A DNA stretch of 64,000 bases from Actinopolyspora lacussalsi. Lineage in GTDB: Bacteria > Actinomycetota > Actinomycetes > Mycobacteriales > Pseudonocardiaceae. Location of the stretch: positions 4,724,501 to 4,788,500 of the forward strand of contig JAURUC010000001.1 in the NCBI GenBank assembly GCA_030803735.1, written 5' to 3'. The notes under the pieces were generated by a model. It made no database searches. It was not told the DNA's origin and worked only from the letters and a program-made list of their open reading frames with translations. Below are positions 34,702 through 43,679 of this stretch, in pieces; the stretch's first letter is position 1, and each line of letters starts with the position of its first letter. The position numbers were made by a program, and so were the translations under genes.

Positions 34702-36057
34702 ATGGCGATCAGTGTCTTCGATCTTTTCTCGGTGGGGATCGGTCCCTCCAGTTCGCACACCGTGGGACCCATGCGCGCCGCCGCGCGGTTCGTGGCGCGG
34801 TTGCGCGAGCGGGACCTGCTGCCACGCGCCGCACGGGTGCGGGCCGAACTGTTCGGCTCGCTCGGCGCGACCGGACACGGGCACGGCAGTTCCAAGGCGG
34901 TACTGCTCGGCCTGGAGGGCCACCTACCGGAATCGGTCGATCCGATCGCGGTTTCCGGCAGGGTCGACGAGATCCGTTCGACCGGCCGGTTGCTGCTGAA
35001 CGGCACCAACGGAATCCGATTCGACTACGACGACGATCTCGTGCTGTATCGGCGCGAGACGTTACCGGTACATCCCAACGGCATGCGGTTCACCGCGCTC
35101 GACGAGTCGGGGGAACAGCTGTGCGGTGCGGTGTACTACTCCGTCGGCGGCGGTTTCGTCCTCGACGAGGAGGCCGCGGGCACCGACCGGATCAAACAGG
35201 ACGGCACCGAACTGCCCCACCGGTTCCGGACCGGGGCCGAGTTGTTGCGGCACTGCGCCGAGACCGGCTACTCGGTCAGCGATCTCATGCTCGCCAACGA
35301 GTTGGTCTGGCGCGACGAGCAGCGGGTGCACGACGAACTGCTGTCGATCTGGCACGTAATGCGCGAGTGCGTGCACAACGGCTGCAACAGCGAGGGTTCG
35401 CTGCCGGGTGGTCTGCGGGTCGAGCGACGCGCCGCCGAACTGCGTGCCGAACTCGGCGACACCGACGACCCGATGGAGTGGGTGACGGTCTACGCGCTGG
35501 CGGTCAACGAGGAGAACGCGGCCGGTGGGCGGGTCGTGACCGCGCCGACCAACGGTGCCGCGGGCATCGTTCCGGCCGTGCTGCACTACTACATGCGGTT
35601 CCTGCCCGGTGCGGACGGGAACGGAGTGGCACGGTTCCTGCTCGCCGCGGGCGCGGTGGGGGTGCTGTTCAAGGAGAACGCCTCGATCTCCGGCGCCGAG
35701 GTCGGGTGCCAGGGCGAGGTGGGTTCGGCTTGCTCCATGGCCGCGGCCGGGCTGGCCGAGGTGCTCGGTGGCACCCCTGCCCAGGTGGAGAACGCCGCCG
35801 AGATCGCCATGGAGCACAACCTCGGCCTCACCTGTGACCCGATCGGCGGGTTGGTGCAGATTCCCTGCATCGAGCGCAACGCCGTGGCCTCGGTCAAGGC
35901 GATCACCGCTGCCAGGATGGCGCTGCGCGGCAACGGCAGTCACTTCGTCTCGCTGGACAAGGTCATCAAGACGATGCGCGCCACCGGCGAGGACATGAAG
36001 GACAAGTACAAGGAGACCGCACGCGGCGGACTGGCCGTGAACGTCATCGAGTGCTGA
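34702..36057 (+). CDS. sdaA: L-serine ammonia-lyase (iron-sulfur type)
   Basis: A 451-residue single-chain L-serine dehydratase. [24 protein letters not shown] starts the beta domain. The alpha domain has [37 protein letters not shown] and [19 protein letters not shown], whose Cys bind the 4Fe-4S cluster that activates serine. It converts L-serine to pyruvate and ammonia. Gene order riboswitch-gcvH-sdaA suggests disposal of excess glycine: cleavage system plus serine hydroxymethyltransferase makes serine, then this enzyme makes pyruvate. The ATG at 34702 matches the family start. Confidence 0.96.
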   Translation: MAISVFDLFSVGIGPSSSHTVGPMRAAARFVARLRERDLLPRAARVRAELFGSLGATGHGHGSSKAVLLGLEGHLPESVDPIAVSGRVDEIRSTGRLLLNGTNGIRFDYDDDLVLYRRETLPVHPNGMRFTALDESGEQLCGAVYYSVGGGFVLDEEAAGTDRIKQDGTELPHRFRTGAELLRHCAETGYSVSDLMLANELVWRDEQRVHDELLSIWHVMRECVHNGCNSEGSLPGGLRVERRAAELRAELGDTDDPMEWVTVYALAVNEENAAGGRVVTAPTNGAAGIVPAVLHYYMRFLPGADGNGVARFLLAAGAVGVLFKENASISGAEVGCQGEVGSACSMAAAGLAEVLGGTPAQVENAAEIAMEHNLGLTCDPIGGLVQIPCIERNAVASVKAITAARMALRGNGSHFVSLDKVIKTMRATGEDMKDKYKETARGGLAVNVIEC

Positions 36058-36094
36058 CGAGACCTCTCGTCACGGTTTCCGTAGGTGCTCGCGT

Positions 36095-36190
36095 GGCGGA
36101 ACCTCCGGCGGCGCCTCGCTGCGGGTGCCCCGACATCGGGTAGTTACTACACAACGTCGGGGCCGTCCTCGCGAGGCACTCGCCGGAGAA
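36095..36190 (+). repeat. Dispersed intergenic element, copy A
   Basis: Begins GGCGGAACCTC, then CTCGCTGCGGG, then a hairpin of CCCCGAC and GTCGGGG (36128-36134 with 36156-36162) enclosing GTAGT-T-ACTAC. The same succession occurs at 49746, 51382 and, inverted, 60533. Confidence 0.75.
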
Positions 36191-36300
36191 CCCGCTGCGG
36201 TGCCGATCGCGTAAGCGGTAGGGGTTCGGCTTGCGGGCGTGGTCGGAGCTCAGCTTGCGGGAGTGGTGGGAGTGCGGCTACTCGTCGGTGCTGGTGGCCC

Positions 36301-36325
36301 GGCGATTTCTCGGGAAATCGACGCC
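36301..36325. repeat. GATTTC palindromic element, copy 1
   Basis: GGCGATTTC and GAAATCGACGCC around TCGG. The sequence differs at two positions from the copy at 40327-40351. Possible bidirectional terminator between convergent genes or a mobile palindromic unit. Confidence 0.7.
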
Positions 36326-36388
36326 CACCCGGGCCACCCGAACCGCCACCCGAACCGCCACGCGGACCGAGCGGGTGACGGTGCGACA

Positions 36389-36838
36389 TCAGAACTCGAA
36401 GAGCTCACCGGTCTTCGCCCGCATCTCGCACTCGTTGGAGAACGTCTCGCGGTGGTCGACGGCGTGGTTCCGCCACATCCCGGTGGCGTGGACGGTGACC
36501 GGGCGGTACACCAGCGGGCACATCGGATTCCGCTGCTCCTGGAGCGCGCCGAACTCGCCCCCGCTGCTCGCCAGCCGTTCGCACGCCTGATCGGCCCGGG
36601 GATGAGTTCCACCTGCCGGTTCGCAGCGCAGTGTCGCCGCTCGCGTCCCCTCCGCGCGGTTCGTCGGAACGACCCGCAGACTGAGAACGCTGACCGCTGG
36701 CTGGGCTTCCTTCGCCGAGGTCGTGGTCGCGGCGGAAGCCCGTTCGGCGCCCGTGTGCGGTACCAGTGGCAACAGCATGCCCGTGACTACCGCGCAGGCG
36801 GTGAGCAGAGTGCGGCCGAGCGGTCCGGAAAAGCTCAT
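36389..36838 (-). CDS. Secreted subtilisin inhibitor (SSI family)
   Basis: A 149-residue precursor. Signal peptide to about residue 37 (cleavage near ASA). The mature part is the Streptomyces subtilisin-inhibitor fold: LRCEPAGGTHPRADQACERL with C72 and C86, then MCPLVYRPVTVHATGMW with C107, and ETFSNECEM with C137; the four Cys form the two family disulfides. The reactive bond follows the residue after MCP, here Leu 109 (Met in SSI itself), which suits subtilisin and chymotrypsin-like proteases. GGAGG precedes the ATG at 36838. It is exported as a dimeric inhibitor in Streptomyces. Confidence 0.9.
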   Translation of the reverse strand: MSFSGPLGRTLLTACAVVTGMLLPLVPHTGAERASAATTTSAKEAQPAVSVLSLRVVPTNRAEGTRAATLRCEPAGGTHPRADQACERLASSGGEFGALQEQRNPMCPLVYRPVTVHATGMWRNHAVDHRETFSNECEMRAKTGELFEF

Positions 36839-37098
36839 GTTGTGCTTCCTCCGTGTCGATAGGGGATCGCCTCGGGAAATACTTACCCGGTCGGAGCAGT
36901 ACCGCGCCGCAATCACGGGACAGTGTCACCGGATCGAGTTTCCGTCGATCGTGGAAGCAACTTGGACTGTGAGTTTCCCGCGCACGAAGGTCACAGTGCA
37001 CGGAGTTCACAGCGTACGGGCACGACGAGAACTCGGCTCACGAGACAGCGGTGCATCCCGCCGGGAAGGCTCGGGAGAACCGGTTCCGAACACCCCGG

Positions 37099-37833
37099 TC
37101 AGACATGATTGCGGATTACGTCGTTGACGGCACGCTGGAAACCGTTGACCAGTACCTGAATCGTGAGCGGACGCAGCTGGTCGGCCGCTGTCCTGACCCG
37201 TTCCCGCTCGGATTCCGGCCGACCCCGCTCCACGTAGGGGCGCAGCACGTTGGCCGCGAACAGCTCGCGCAGCTCGCTCGCCATCTGCGAGGTGTGCTCC
37301 TCCACGATGTGCTTGGCCTGCAGCAGCATTTCCCGGGGTAGTCGCAGCTCGGTGATCTGCAATCCCACGTTGAGCATGGACGCGCTGGTCAGGCGGAGCC
37401 GCTGCTCGTCGTTGTCGTCCGTCCCGTCGGTGATCCGTTCCAGGATACCCAGCGTCAGCAGCTGCTCGGTCTCCTCGTCGGAAAGGGCACGACCGGCGCG
37501 CCGGTCCAGTTCCTGCCGGTCGATCTCCTCGGCCTGATCGCTCGTCCAGGGAGCCAGCAGCGCGCGTTGCAGCGCCAGTTCCTCCGGTGGAGCGTCGTCG
37601 GGGATCCGTTCCAGATGCCCCTCGATGGCCGTCAGCGTGAAACCGAGGTTCTGCAGTTCCCGGATCAGGTCCAGGCGCGCCAGGTGGTCGGCCCCGTACA
37701 ACCCGACGCGACCGCGCAGTCGAGGTGGTGGCAGCAGACCACGTGACGCGTAGAAGCGCACCGTACGCACGGTCACGCCCGCCCTGGCTGCCAGCTCGTC
37801 GATCGTGAGGTCTTCGTCGGCTGTTCGGAGCAT
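37099..37833 (-). CDS. MerR-family regulator with long C-terminal domain
   Basis: A 244-residue protein. Helix-turn-helix at about 10-45 (LTIDELAARAGVTVRTVRFYASRGLLPPPRLRGRVGLYG), coiled region to about 110 and a long C-terminal ligand-binding-like domain that has no Cys set, so it is not a metal sensor. It is divergent from the acyl-CoA racemase gene, and an inverted-repeat site lies between them. A short frame extends upstream to a GTG at 37866, but that would overlap the operator; the ATG at 37833 is preferred although a clear ribosome-binding site is missing, so leaderless translation is possible. Confidence 0.85.
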   Translation of the reverse strand: MLRTADEDLTIDELAARAGVTVRTVRFYASRGLLPPPRLRGRVGLYGADHLARLDLIRELQNLGFTLTAIEGHLERIPDDAPPEELALQRALLAPWTSDQAEEIDRQELDRRAGRALSDEETEQLLTLGILERITDGTDDNDEQRLRLTSASMLNVGLQITELRLPREMLLQAKHIVEEHTSQMASELRELFAANVLRPYVERGRPESERERVRTAADQLRPLTIQVLVNGFQRAVNDVIRNHV

Positions 37834-37858
37834 GTACAGCAGGATACTACTTGACCAA

Positions 37859-37879
37859 TGTGACACCAGAAATGTAACA
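37859..37879 (+). promoter_or_regulatory. Operator TGTGACA-N7-TGTAACA in divergent promoter
   Basis: The site lies between the MerR gene and the racemase gene. A plus-strand promoter can be read across it: TTGACC (37851-37856), 18-base spacer, TAACAC (37875-37880). The same arrangement TGTNACA-N7-TGTNACA occurs upstream of the thiolase gene at 51491-51511 and, as far as I could see, nowhere else in the window. Confidence 0.72.
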
Positions 37880-37942
37880 CTAACTCCGTCGAATTAAGGG
37901 TGGTCGCGATCACCTTCCGCTGCGAACGAGGAGTGTGCTCCA

Positions 37943-39106
37943 GTGGCGCCATCGGACGAGCGAGCGGTCGGAATGGGGCCGTTGGCCGGAGTGCGGGTCG
38001 TCGAACTCGCCGGGCTCGGTCCCGCGCCGTTCTGTGCCATGCTGCTGGCGGACCTGGGGGCCGACGTGGTGCGCGTCGAGCGTCCCATCGGCGGCGGCAA
38101 GGAGGACCTGCTCAATCGGGGCAAGCGGTCCGTGCGCGTCGACCTCAAGCACGAACGCGGTCCCGAGACGGTGCTGGCCCTGGCGGAACGCGCGGACATC
38201 CTGCTCGAGGGGTTCCGCCCCGGTGTCGCCGAACGGCTCGGCGTGGGGCCCGAGTCCTGTTTCGAGCGCAATCCCGATCTCGTTTACGGTCGCATGACCG
38301 GTTGGGGCCAGGACGGCCCGCTGGCCGACACCGCGGGCCACGACATCGACTACATCGCGATCAGCGGGGTGCTGCACACCATCGGCGAGGCGGACGGGCC
38401 ACCCCGCGTTCCGGTGAACCTGCTCGGTGACTTCGGCGGCGGTGCGATGTACCTGGCAGTGGGCGTCCTCGCCGCCCAGCTGCGTGCCCGCGCCGGTGGC
38501 GGCGGGCAGGTGGTCGATGCGTCCATAGTGGATGGTTCGGCGCATCTGGCCACCATGCTGCACGGCATGCTCGCGACCGGCGGGTGGAACACCCGCCGGG
38601 GTACCAACCTGCTGGACGGCGGGGCACCGTTCTACGACGTCTACGCTACCTCCGACGGGGAGTACATGGCGGTCGGCGCGTTGGAGCCGGGGTTCTACGA
38701 GCAGCTGCTGGCGGGGCTGGGGCTGTCCGGTGAGCTGCCCGACCGCGACGATCCCGCCAACTGGCCGGAGATCCGCGAGCGGCTCACCGAGGCGTTCGCG
38801 AGCGGTACCAAACAGCACTGGACCGAGGTCTTCGACGGCACCGACGCCTGCGTGAGCCCGGTGCTGTCGATGACCGAGTCGGCCCGCCACCCGCACGTGC
38901 TCGCGAGGAAGACCCTCGTCGAATCCGAGGGAGTGGTGCAGCCCGCCGCCGCACCCAGGTTCTCGCACACCCCCAACCCCGAGCCCGGCCCGGTCGCGGA
39001 GCCGGGTGCCCACACCGGGCGGGTCCTCCGGGAATGGCGGGTCGCCGACCACGACGGCCTGCTCTCCTCCGGCGCCGTGCACGGCGAACTCGACGATCCC
39101 TCCTGA
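37943..39106 (+). CDS. mcr: Alpha-methylacyl-CoA racemase (CoA-transferase family III)
   Basis: A 387-residue protein of the CaiB/racemase family. GVRVVELAGLGPAPFCAMLLADLGADVVRVE is the family's first block. H133 in AGHDIDYIA, D163 in LLGDFGG and E248 in ALEPGFY have the same spacing (30 and 85 residues) as the catalytic His, Asp and Glu of mycobacterial MCR, so racemase activity is favoured over CoA transfer. It epimerises 2-methylacyl-CoA so that branched chains can enter beta-oxidation. The GTG at 37943 has GAGGAG upstream. Probably one transcript with the acyl-CoA dehydrogenase after it. Confidence 0.88.
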   Translation: MAPSDERAVGMGPLAGVRVVELAGLGPAPFCAMLLADLGADVVRVERPIGGGKEDLLNRGKRSVRVDLKHERGPETVLALAERADILLEGFRPGVAERLGVGPESCFERNPDLVYGRMTGWGQDGPLADTAGHDIDYIAISGVLHTIGEADGPPRVPVNLLGDFGGGAMYLAVGVLAAQLRARAGGGGQVVDASIVDGSAHLATMLHGMLATGGWNTRRGTNLLDGGAPFYDVYATSDGEYMAVGALEPGFYEQLLAGLGLSGELPDRDDPANWPEIRERLTEAFASGTKQHWTEVFDGTDACVSPVLSMTESARHPHVLARKTLVESEGVVQPAAAPRFSHTPNPEPGPVAEPGAHTGRVLREWRVADHDGLLSSGAVHGELDDPS

Positions 39107-39170
39107 TCCGTCGACCGATCCCGGACGGGAACCGGCGCGGTTCCCGCACAGTGAAAGGAACGTGAGGCCA

Positions 39171-40313
39171 ATGCGCAGGGAACTGTTCGAAGCGGAGCAC
39201 GAGGCCTTCCGCGAGACTTGCCGGACCTTCGTCGCCAAGGAACTGGTGCCGCACCAGCAGGAGTGGGAAGCGGCCGGTGTGGTCAGCAAGGACGCCTGGC
39301 GCAAGGCCGGTGCGCAGGGGCTGCTCGGCACCGCCGTCGAGGAGAGGTTCGGCGGGGGAGGTATCGACGACTTCCGCTTCAACATCGTCCTCGACGAGGA
39401 GCTGATCGCCGCCGGGGTCACCGGGTTCGGCGCCCCCGTGCACAACGACATCAACGTGCCCTACCTGAACAAGCTGGCCACCGAGGAGCAGAAGAGCCGT
39501 TGGCTGCCCGGTTTCTGCAGCGGTGAGACCGTGACCGCCATCGCCATGACCGAGCCGGAGGCGGGCAGCGATCTGCAGGGTATCCGCACCACGGCGACGC
39601 GCGACGGCGACGAGTTCGTGATCAACGGGCAGAAGACCTTCATCAGCAACGGCATCAACGCCGATCTGGTGATCGTGGTCGCCCGCACCGATGCCGACGC
39701 CGGGCACGAGGGCATCAGTCTGCTGGTCGTGGAGAGCGACCGCCCCGGCTTCCAGCGTGGACGCAACCTGGAGAAGATCGGCCAGAAGTCGCAGGACACC
39801 GCCGAGCTGTTCTTCAACGATGTGCGCGTGCCCGCCACGAACCTGCTGGGCGAGGAGGGACAGGGCTTCATCTACCTGATGCAGAACCTGCCCCAGGAAC
39901 GGCTCTCCATCGCGGTCGCCTCGGCCGCGGGCGCGGCCAAGGCCCTGGAGATGACCAAGGAGTACTGCCGGGAGCGCACCGCCTTCGGCAGGCCCATCGG
40001 CAAGTTCCAGAACACCCGCTTCGAACTGGCCGAGATCGCCACCGAAGTGGAGATCGGCCAGGTGTTCGTCGACCGCTGCGTCCGCGAGCACCTCAAGGGC
40101 GAACTCAGCATCGAGAACGCCGCCATGGCCAAGTGGTGGGTCACCGAGATGAACAAGCGCGTGGTGGACAGGTGCCTGCAGCTGCACGGCGGTTACGGCT
40201 ACATGCTCGAGTACCCCATCGCCAAGGCGTTCCTCGACACCCGGGTGCAGACCATCTACGGCGGCACCACCGAGATCATGAAGGAGATCGTGGGGCGGCA
40301 GCTGGACATCTGA
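39171..40313 (+). CDS. Acyl-CoA dehydrogenase, LCAD-like
   Basis: A 380-residue FAD enzyme. AIAMTEPEAGSDLQGI is the flavin-binding signature and ERTAFGRPIGKFQ the second. The usual catalytic site YEGT reads YGGT here; E243 in LPQERLSIA takes the place of the base, as in long-chain and related dehydrogenases. Substrates are therefore likely long or branched acyl-CoAs, which fits the racemase 64 bases upstream. It donates electrons to ETF. The stop is followed by a palindromic repeat that may end transcription. Confidence 0.92.
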   Translation: MRRELFEAEHEAFRETCRTFVAKELVPHQQEWEAAGVVSKDAWRKAGAQGLLGTAVEERFGGGGIDDFRFNIVLDEELIAAGVTGFGAPVHNDINVPYLNKLATEEQKSRWLPGFCSGETVTAIAMTEPEAGSDLQGIRTTATRDGDEFVINGQKTFISNGINADLVIVVARTDADAGHEGISLLVVESDRPGFQRGRNLEKIGQKSQDTAELFFNDVRVPATNLLGEEGQGFIYLMQNLPQERLSIAVASAAGAAKALEMTKEYCRERTAFGRPIGKFQNTRFELAEIATEVEIGQVFVDRCVREHLKGELSIENAAMAKWWVTEMNKRVVDRCLQLHGGYGYMLEYPIAKAFLDTRVQTIYGGTTEIMKEIVGRQLDI

Positions 40314-40326
40314 TCTCACCGCGCTC

Positions 40327-40351
40327 GGCGATTTCGCGAGAAATCGACGCC
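40327..40351. repeat. GATTTC palindromic element, copy 2
   Basis: GGCGATTTC and GAAATCGACGCC around GCGA, 13 bases after the acyl-CoA dehydrogenase stop. It forms a strong hairpin and probably also works as a terminator. Confidence 0.75.
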
Positions 40352-40509
40352 GGGTGCGCCGAAGAACACCACCGTGGGACGTAGCACGGCGGACCGCATC
40401 GGTGAGAGGCTGTTACCGAGATTTCGGTTCCCCGCACCCCGGTCACGCGGGTGTGGAGTCCGTCTATCGGCAAACCGGCTCGTGAGCAGGCACCGACGGA
40501 GGTTCGGCC

Positions 40510-41661
40510 ATGGACTGGATCGTCGCCCCGGACGCGGCCGAGTGGCAGCTGGCGGACACGCTGCCCTCGGCGCTGGGAGCGATGGGGACGCCGGGGTTCA
40601 CCGACCGGATGGGACTGTCCGAGTGCTCCTCGGCGGCTGTGCTGCTCGTCGACGGTCTCGGTTGGCGGCTGCTGCGCGAGTACGCCGCCGATGCCCCGGT
40701 ACTGGCCGAACTGGACACCGGCAGGCCGGGCGCTGCCGGTTTCCCCACCACCACCGCCACCAGCATCGCCTCGCTGGGGACCGGTTGCTGCTCGGGGGAG
40801 CACGGCGTGGTCGGTTACTCCTTCGCCGAACCCGGTGGCGCGTTGCTGCGACCGTTGTCCTGGAGCAGGCGGGACGGTTCCGACAAGGACACGAGCTTGC
40901 TCGACGCATGGCCTCCCGAGACGGTTCAACCGAAGGAGACCGTGCCGCAACGTGCCGTGGCGGCCGGGGTGGACACCCGGCTGGCGGTACCGGCCGAGTT
41001 CGCGGGAACCGGGCTGACCAGGGCGGCACTGCGAGGTGGCGAACTGCGAGGCGTCAACGCGCTCGGGGACCTGGCAGCGCAGCTGCTCGCGGGGATGGAG
41101 GCTCCGTCTCCCGTGCTGTGCTATGGCTACCACGGGCAGCTGGACATGCTCGGACACGTTCACGGGCCGGGATCGCAGCCGTGGCGGATGCAGCTGCGTC
41201 AGGTGGACCGACTGGTCGAGTCGATCGCCGAACGGCTCCCCGCCGGGACCCAGCTGCTGGTGGTGGCCGATCACGGCATGGTCCCCTTCGAGCCGGGCAG
41301 CTCGCCGGACGCCGACACCGACCCCGAGCTTTCCGAAGGGGTACGGCTGGTCGGCGGCGAGGTGCGTGTGCGGCACGTCTACACCGAGCCCGGAGCGACC
41401 GAGGACGTGCTGGCCACGTGGCGGAGCAGGCTCGGTTCCGACGCGACGGTGCTCACCGCGGCGGAGGCCATCGCTGCCGGTTGGTTCGGATCGGTGATAT
41501 CCGAGGGAGTTCTTGACCGGATAGGTGACGTGATCGCTGTCGCACGCCACAATGGAGTGATCCGCTCGTCGGCCGAGCCCCACGCCGCCGCACTGCTCGG
41601 GCAGCACGGCTCGCTGACCGCCGACGAGCAGTACATTCCACTGCTGGTCGCGCGAGGGTGA
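40510..41661 (+). CDS. Alkaline-phosphatase-superfamily phosphodiesterase
   Basis: A 383-residue protein of the type I phosphodiesterase/nucleotide pyrophosphatase family. VLLVDGLGW (D48) and FPTTTATSIASLGTG with the nucleophilic Thr give the first metal site. YHGQLDMLGHVHG (D212, H216) and VVADHGMVP (D254, H255) give the rest. No signal peptide is visible, unlike many relatives. It hydrolyses phosphodiester or pyrophosphate bonds; the substrate is unknown. The gene after it starts 6 bases later. Confidence 0.85.
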   Translation: MDWIVAPDAAEWQLADTLPSALGAMGTPGFTDRMGLSECSSAAVLLVDGLGWRLLREYAADAPVLAELDTGRPGAAGFPTTTATSIASLGTGCCSGEHGVVGYSFAEPGGALLRPLSWSRRDGSDKDTSLLDAWPPETVQPKETVPQRAVAAGVDTRLAVPAEFAGTGLTRAALRGGELRGVNALGDLAAQLLAGMEAPSPVLCYGYHGQLDMLGHVHGPGSQPWRMQLRQVDRLVESIAERLPAGTQLLVVADHGMVPFEPGSSPDADTDPELSEGVRLVGGEVRVRHVYTEPGATEDVLATWRSRLGSDATVLTAAEAIAAGWFGSVISEGVLDRIGDVIAVARHNGVIRSSAEPHAAALLGQHGSLTADEQYIPLLVARG

Positions 41662-41667
41662 TTTTCG

Positions 41668-42552
41668 GTGTCCCGTACCGCTGGTGAACGCGGGTTCGAT
41701 CCGTTGGGCAAGTACGCACGGCTGCGGCTGATCCGACGGCTGGACCCGGAACGCGAGCACACGCTGGTGTACCGGATCTCGGCCGGTTTGGAGTTCCCCT
41801 GGGACTACACGCGGGCGTTGGAACTCGCGCTGTTCCGCACCTTCTGCGTCCCCAGCATCTCCGAACTGCTGCGTCACACGGGGGAGTTCGAGTGCAGGGC
41901 CCAGCAGCGCTACGACGACACCTCGATACTGATGGAGGAGATGGGCAGGCACGGTTACGACTCGCAGCGGGGCAAGCAGGCGCTGCGCATGGTCAACCGG
42001 ATGCACGGCCGCTACGACATCAGCAACGACGACATGCTCTACGTGCTGTCCACCTTCGTCTACGAACCGATCAGGTGGATCGACGCCTACGGTTGGCGGC
42101 CCCTGAGCGACCACGAGCGGACGGCGGCGTACTGGCACTACCACCAGATCGGCGTTCGAATGGGAATACGCGGGATTCCCGGCTACGAGGAGTTCGACCG
42201 GTTCAACCGCGATTACGAGGCCGAGCACTTCAGGTACGCCGACAGCAACCACGAGGTCGGCCGCCACAACCTCGCGATGGTCTGCGCCTGGTTCCCGAAG
42301 CCGTTGCGGGGACTCGCCCGCCGTGGCTTCATCGCCGGGCTGGAACCGGCGATGCGCACGGCGTTCGGTTTTCCGGAGCCGAAGAATTGGGAGACGAGTG
42401 CGGTCACCGCCGCGCTGCGGCTGCACGGGGCGCTCGAACGCCTGCGTCCCGCGCGGCAGGTCAGCAGGCTGGGACGCGGCAAGAAGCTCAGCTACCCTGG
42501 GTATCCGAACGGCTACCGGCTCGGTGACCTCGGGGCGCTGCCGGACCGGTGA
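41668..42552 (+). CDS. MpaB-type oxygenase (DUF2236)
   Basis: A 294-residue protein of the MpaB/rubber-oxygenase-like family. EFPWDYTRALELALFRTFCVPSISELL is the N-terminal block, and the core has TFVYEPIRWIDAYGWRPL, EFDRFNRDYEAEHFRYADSNHEVG and the histidines that ligate heme in the relatives. Relatives cleave carbon-carbon double bonds of terpenoid chains or polyisoprene. It starts with GTG at 41668, six bases after the phosphodiesterase stop, so both are one operon. The substrate is unknown. Confidence 0.82.
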   Translation: MSRTAGERGFDPLGKYARLRLIRRLDPEREHTLVYRISAGLEFPWDYTRALELALFRTFCVPSISELLRHTGEFECRAQQRYDDTSILMEEMGRHGYDSQRGKQALRMVNRMHGRYDISNDDMLYVLSTFVYEPIRWIDAYGWRPLSDHERTAAYWHYHQIGVRMGIRGIPGYEEFDRFNRDYEAEHFRYADSNHEVGRHNLAMVCAWFPKPLRGLARRGFIAGLEPAMRTAFGFPEPKNWETSAVTAALRLHGALERLRPARQVSRLGRGKKLSYPGYPNGYRLGDLGALPDR

Positions 42553-42555
42553 GCC

Positions 42556-42912
42556 CTACCAGATCGCGATGAGGTTGAGCGGCATGATGAGCAGGTAGGC
42601 GCCTCCGAACAGGATCATCACCACCTTCAGCAGGCCCTTTGCGAGGTTGGCCAGGATGTTGTCGGTGTTCCCCGAGATTTCGCCCGCGTTCAGGTAGCCG
42701 ATCAGGAACAGCAGGTCGAACACCCACGCCGCCGTCAGCGCGGCGTTGAATACGGGCGTCCAGGTGGAACCGCTCGTGCCGTAGTCGAGGTTCAACTCCC
42801 CGATAGCAGCTGCGATGGTCACGCAGACCACGAAGAGGACGCCGGTGATGACGCAGAACGGGGCCGACCTGTCCTTGCGGCGCGTCGGCTCGTTCTTCTT
42901 GACTTTTACCAT
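42556..42912 (-). CDS. Small membrane protein at the end of the type VII cassette
   Basis: A 118-residue protein with a Lys/Arg-rich N-terminus and three hydrophobic segments (about 20-38, 55-72 and 92-115). It is on the same strand as the type VII cassette and the last gene in it, 85 bases after the previous one. Its stop lies 3 bases from the convergent oxygenase gene. Role unknown; a membrane partner or immunity protein for the cassette is possible. Confidence 0.6.
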   Translation of the reverse strand: MVKVKKNEPTRRKDRSAPFCVITGVLFVVCVTIAAAIGELNLDYGTSGSTWTPVFNAALTAAWVFDLLFLIGYLNAGEISGNTDNILANLAKGLLKVVMILFGGAYLLIMPLNLIAIW

Positions 42913-42997
42913 GGTTCCTATCGTTTCGGGTTCCGCCGGTTGTACGACTTTCGGGAAGTCGTATTGTCGGGTTCGGAGGTGAGAAATGTCGTTCTCG

Positions 42998-43672
42998 TCA
43001 ACGGTAGAGTCGCGACCCGTCGCTGAAGTCCACTACGAAGAAGCTGCGACGCGGAACTTCCTTGCCGAGAAGCACGTACTGCTTGTTCGTCACTTTTGAT
43101 ATATCGGTCTCGTGTAGCGTCGAAAATGAGATTTCTGTTTCTTGGTCGCTCATTTTTTCGGCTGTTTCCTGGGTTTGCCTCGCGAAGCGACTTGCTTTGC
43201 CGATTATGTTGCTTCCGAGGTTGTTCTTGTTCGCGGGTGGGGATTTCAGCAGTTGGGATTCAATTACCACGGCCAGGCGTCGGTCGGTTATTACCAGAGC
43301 TGATCGCTCGTAGCCCACCGACAAGTGGTCGACCACCCTTACCGCCTCGTGTTTCGGGCTGGTTGCCACGGCCAAGTAGCCGATCGTGGGATCATTTGCC
43401 CACTCGTCCTCCAGGAAACACCCATTGGAGATGATTTCGGAGGGCAATGGCCACTCGGGGCGGTCGAGTTCGACTCCAGGAGTCTCGCTGAGCGGGGTGT
43501 GCGGGATGTGCGGCTCGCCGTTGACGATCGAGGCGGCATGTTTGGGAGAGGTCGTTATTACTGATTCGAACTCTTCGTCCGGTAGTGCCCAGGTCTCCTT
43601 GATCCTGTTTTCCCACTCTTTTCTCTGGTCGAATTCTTTCAGTGTCTTGTTGGTTTTTATTTTTTCGAACAT
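42998..43672 (-). CDS. PH-like hypothetical protein of the type VII cassette, 2
   Basis: A 224-residue soluble protein with AT-richer codon use than its neighbours. The C-terminal half reads SALVITDRRLAVVIESQ, later ISFSTLHETDISKVTNKQYVLLG and FFVVDFSDGSRLY. The order T-[DS]-x-RLA, a strand, then D-G-S near the end is shared with the next protein upstream and is typical of bacterial PH-like domains. It starts 7 bases after the upstream gene. No enzymatic motif. Confidence 0.58.
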   Translation of the reverse strand: MFEKIKTNKTLKEFDQRKEWENRIKETWALPDEEFESVITTSPKHAASIVNGEPHIPHTPLSETPGVELDRPEWPLPSEIISNGCFLEDEWANDPTIGYLAVATSPKHEAVRVVDHLSVGYERSALVITDRRLAVVIESQLLKSPPANKNNLGSNIIGKASRFARQTQETAEKMSDQETEISFSTLHETDISKVTNKQYVLLGKEVPRRSFFVVDFSDGSRLYR

Positions 43673-43679
43673 GGCGTGT

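Larger units (their letters stand above)
36058..36388. other. Convergent intergenic region carrying two kinds of repeat
   Basis: About 330 bases between sdaA and the convergent subtilisin-inhibitor gene. It has one copy of the dispersed element with a CCGACATCGGGTAG core (36095-36190) and one copy of the GATTTC/GAAATC palindrome (36301-36325). No gene. Confidence 0.6.

Noticed and set aside
40276..42426. A 716-codon open frame on the minus strand
   Set aside because: It lies opposite the phosphodiesterase and MpaB genes, which have catalytic motifs in order. The translation is His/Arg/Gly-rich and shows no domain; it is a shadow due to high GC content.
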